Assembly (NCBI GenBank): GCA_963739005.1
Contig: CAVTYQ010000004.1
Coordinates: 496,001-560,000 of the forward strand
Direction: 5' to 3'
Length of the DNA stretch: 64,000 bases
Origin: DASWJZ01 sp963739005
Lineage (GTDB): Bacteria; Pseudomonadota; Alphaproteobacteria; Rhizobiales; Afifellaceae
Both the position numbers and the translations under genes were made by a program. The notes under the pieces were generated by a model. That model made no database searches and was not told the origin of the DNA. It worked only from the letters and a program-made list of their open reading frames with translations. Within the stretch, counting starts at the first letter, position 1. The number at the start of each line of letters is the position of its first letter. This document shows positions 62,346-64,000 of this stretch, one piece after another.

Positions 62346-63258
62346 AGTTTCCGGAGCGGACACCGTGAGCGGTCTCGAAGAGCAGCATCCGCGGCACCTG
62401 GGTGCTCGCGCTGCGCGGTCACTACGGTTCCTGTGCGGTGTCAGGGGTTGGGGACAACTCGTAGATTTGGTCGTGCCGGGCGATATCGCTGCTACGTTTG
62501 TGGTGGAGAATCCGACGGGGTGGTTTGCCGGAGACCTGTCGTCCTTTCTCGACCGCCGGATGTACCTGTTTGGGGAATATGAACGAGAAGAGATTCAGTG
62601 CTTCTTGTCGCTTGTCCCGCCTAGCCGACGAGGCGTGGTGCTGGATGTTGGCGCGAATGTCGGAACACACAGTTTGGCGTTTGCGCCGCACTTTGCCGCG
62701 GTGCATGCCTTCGAGCCGAATCCGATCCTCTGGGAAAGCTTCGAGAGGAACATGCGAATCAACGAGATCGCCAACGTGAGGCTGCACAGGGTCGCCCTCG
62801 CGGACCGCGATGGTGAGATGCCGTTCTATACAATTGCGAAGCAGAACTTTGGCTTGGGAACTCTCTCGACGATCCAGCAATATGACCGTCCGCTGCAATC
62901 GGCGGAGAGGGTCGATGTTGTTCATGCGAGCCGCCATCTCGAAGCAGCCGGGATAGGTCGCGTGGACGCCGTGAAGATCGACGTTCAGGGCTTCGAGCCC
63001 GAAGTCATCCGGGGTCTTGGCCCGCTGCTCGCAAGGGATGCGCCGATCGTTTGGTTTGAAGTTGCGGCCGGCACAGCCACCAAGATGGGTTCTGTGGCCG
63101 CCTTGAAGGAGCTCTTCCCATTTCCGGGTCAATTGTTTCGCTTCGAGGTTCAGCGCGGCGCGCTCCGCACCACCGTACGTCTCGTCACAGCGCCGGAAGG
63201 CGAGCTGCCCCTCGGCAACTATCTGATCTCCCCTACTGGCCTTGATAAGGTCTTGTGA
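62332..63258 (+). CDS. FkbM-family SAM-dependent methyltransferase
   Basis: 308 residues from ATG 62332, overlapping the guanylyltransferase end by 14 bases. The SAM-binding motif is VVLDVGANVGTHSLAFAPHF (DVGANxG), followed by VHAFEPNPILWESFERNM and VRLHRVALADRDGEMPFY. VDAVKIDVQGFEPEVIRGL is the FkbM hallmark near the C-terminus. These enzymes O-methylate sugars, often in exopolysaccharide loci. Base composition here is a little richer in A/T than in the central operons. Confidence 0.9.
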   Translation: MTAPRVSGADTVSGLEEQHPRHLGARAARSLRFLCGVRGWGQLVDLVVPGDIAATFVVENPTGWFAGDLSSFLDRRMYLFGEYEREEIQCFLSLVPPSRRGVVLDVGANVGTHSLAFAPHFAAVHAFEPNPILWESFERNMRINEIANVRLHRVALADRDGEMPFYTIAKQNFGLGTLSTIQQYDRPLQSAERVDVVHASRHLEAAGIGRVDAVKIDVQGFEPEVIRGLGPLLARDAPIVWFEVAAGTATKMGSVAALKELFPFPGQLFRFEVQRGALRTTVRLVTAPEGELPLGNYLISPTGLDKVL

Positions 63259-63282
63259 ACGCGGCGTGGCCAGTGCCATCCA

Positions 63283-64000
63283 ATGGCGATGAGTCTCTTT
63301 CGTGCCTCGGCGCTTCGTGATCTGCTGCGTCACGTCCCGTCGCGGTCCTTCCTCCGCACGGGCACGACCGTTGTCCTTGGGACGCTGCTGAACGCGCTGA
63401 TCGGCATCGCCGCACTCCGCGTCTACACCCATCTCGCTCCGGCCCAGGTCTTCGGCGGGGCGAATCTGATTCTCGGCATCCTTGGGCTTGGCTTCCAGCT
63501 GTTCGTCCAGCCGGTCGTGTCGACGCAATTGCGCTACCACACCGAGGCCCGCCGGGCGGGGCATGGCGACAGCTTCACCGTGCAGACGCTTGGATGGGCC
63601 CTCGTCGCCGCGGCGCTTGCCGCCGGCCTCGCGCTCATAGGCTTGACGCTATGGTCAGGGGGCGGAAACAGCGACCTGAGCATTGGCATTTCTGTGGCGG
63701 CGGTCTTTTGGATCCTCGTCAATGCCTCGCGCGGAGTCTTTTTCGCACGTTTCCATGCCGAGCAACGGATGACGCCTTTCGTGTGGCTTCGCGTCTTGGA
63801 GGCTTGTCTGATCGCTCTCATGACGGGCGTTCTCCTTGTCTTGGCGGCAAGTCAGGAGGCGTTCGTCTGGGGGCAGGTTCTCGGGCTTGCGGGAGGTCTC
63901 GTGGTCGCCAGCCTGTTCGCGCCCTGGCCGATGTTCGGTGCGTTTGCGCATCTTGCCGACCGTGAACATGCGGTCCCCGGTTTTCGTGCGAAGCTCTGGC
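63283..64000 (+). CDS. Polysaccharide flippase (Wzx/MATE-like), 3'-truncated by window edge
   Basis: The ORF from ATG 63283 (or 63289) runs off the window after 239 codons without a stop. It begins MAMSLFRASALRDLLRHVPS and shows regular hydrophobic spans (LGTLLNALIGIAALRVYTHLAP, NLILGILGLGFQLFVQPVVSTQLRY, AALAAGLALIGLTLW, LIALMTGVLLVL). The pattern of an alternating membrane bundle starting RTGTTVVLGT fits Wzx/oligosaccharide flippases that turn lipid-linked glycan units across the inner membrane. It probably belongs to the same unit as the guanylyltransferase and methyltransferase. Confidence 0.7.
   Translation, partial: MAMSLFRASALRDLLRHVPSRSFLRTGTTVVLGTLLNALIGIAALRVYTHLAPAQVFGGANLILGILGLGFQLFVQPVVSTQLRYHTEARRAGHGDSFTVQTLGWALVAAALAAGLALIGLTLWSGGGNSDLSIGISVAAVFWILVNASRGVFFARFHAEQRMTPFVWLRVLEACLIALMTGVLLVLAASQEAFVWGQVLGLAGGLVVASLFAPWPMFGAFAHLADREHAVPGFRAKLW

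Overview
The window is about 64 kb of dense, high-GC, mostly operonic DNA. Its gene content (urease with a linked urtABCDE urea transporter, a PTS-type dihydroxyacetone kinase, several LivFGHMK/NMT1-type ABC transporters, IclR regulators, and REP-like palindromes such as GGGCATGACGAC and CTCATCCTGAGGTGCGAG) suggests an alphaproteobacterium, probably Hyphomicrobiales/Rhizobiales. No tRNA, rRNA, CRISPR array or transposase was recognised.

Left part (1-7.8 kb): two related multi-membrane GT-C-like proteins lie tail to tail, followed by a polyprenyl-phosphate-type GT2, a TerC-family transporter with a decayed TerC fragment beside it, and a coupled GST-phosphatase-galE operon. From 7.9 to 17.1 kb is a branched-chain-type ABC transporter (livKGFHM order) divergent from an IclR regulator. 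It is followed by a frameshifted HpaB-family flavin monooxygenase and a maleylacetate reductase. The hydroxyquinol 1,2-dioxygenase that would sit between these two steps lies 27 kb away (42.98 kb) beside a second IclR gene, so the lower resorcinol/hydroxyquinol pathway appears split. From 17.2 to 18.7 kb is an ArsR-SRPBCC-GST operon.

Middle part (18.8-40.7 kb, all minus strand): first a carbohydrate/polyol ABC transporter fused in one operon with dhaL, separate EIIA(DhaM), HPr and EI genes, a small HTH-like protein and dhaK. Then comes a urea uptake and hydrolysis operon, urtABCDE-ureDA-(39-aa membrane peptide)-ureBC-GNAT-ureEFG. Two genes carry single-base frameshifts (the HpaB-like oxygenase and one ABC ATPase). 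One small membrane-protein gene has a REP-type element inside its reading frame.

40.8-53.2 kb: a CoA-transferase and citryl-CoA-lyase-like pair, the hydroxyquinol dioxygenase and its IclR regulator, a flavin oxidase / small protein / quinone-reductase-like trio, and an NMT1-type ABC transporter with a cytosine-deaminase-like amidohydrolase. RidA and creatininase-family genes run divergently from the transporter.

Right part (53.2-64 kb): sugar-nucleotide and polysaccharide genes (UDP-xylose synthase, UDP-glucose dehydrogenase, mannose-1-phosphate guanylyltransferase, FkbM methyltransferase, a flippase running off the end) surround a compact lasso-peptide-type RiPP locus. That locus has a nucleotidyltransferase, B2 protease, HPr-kinase-like kinase, precursor A1, PqqD-like B1, precursor A2 and an asparagine-synthetase-like cyclase. 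Both precursors share an identical WxRPVLQRL leader block and end in Ser, which fits the kinase. This is the most interesting system in the window.

Four substrate-binding-protein genes are each followed by a strong hairpin before the membrane or ATPase genes, a probable mechanism for making excess binding protein.
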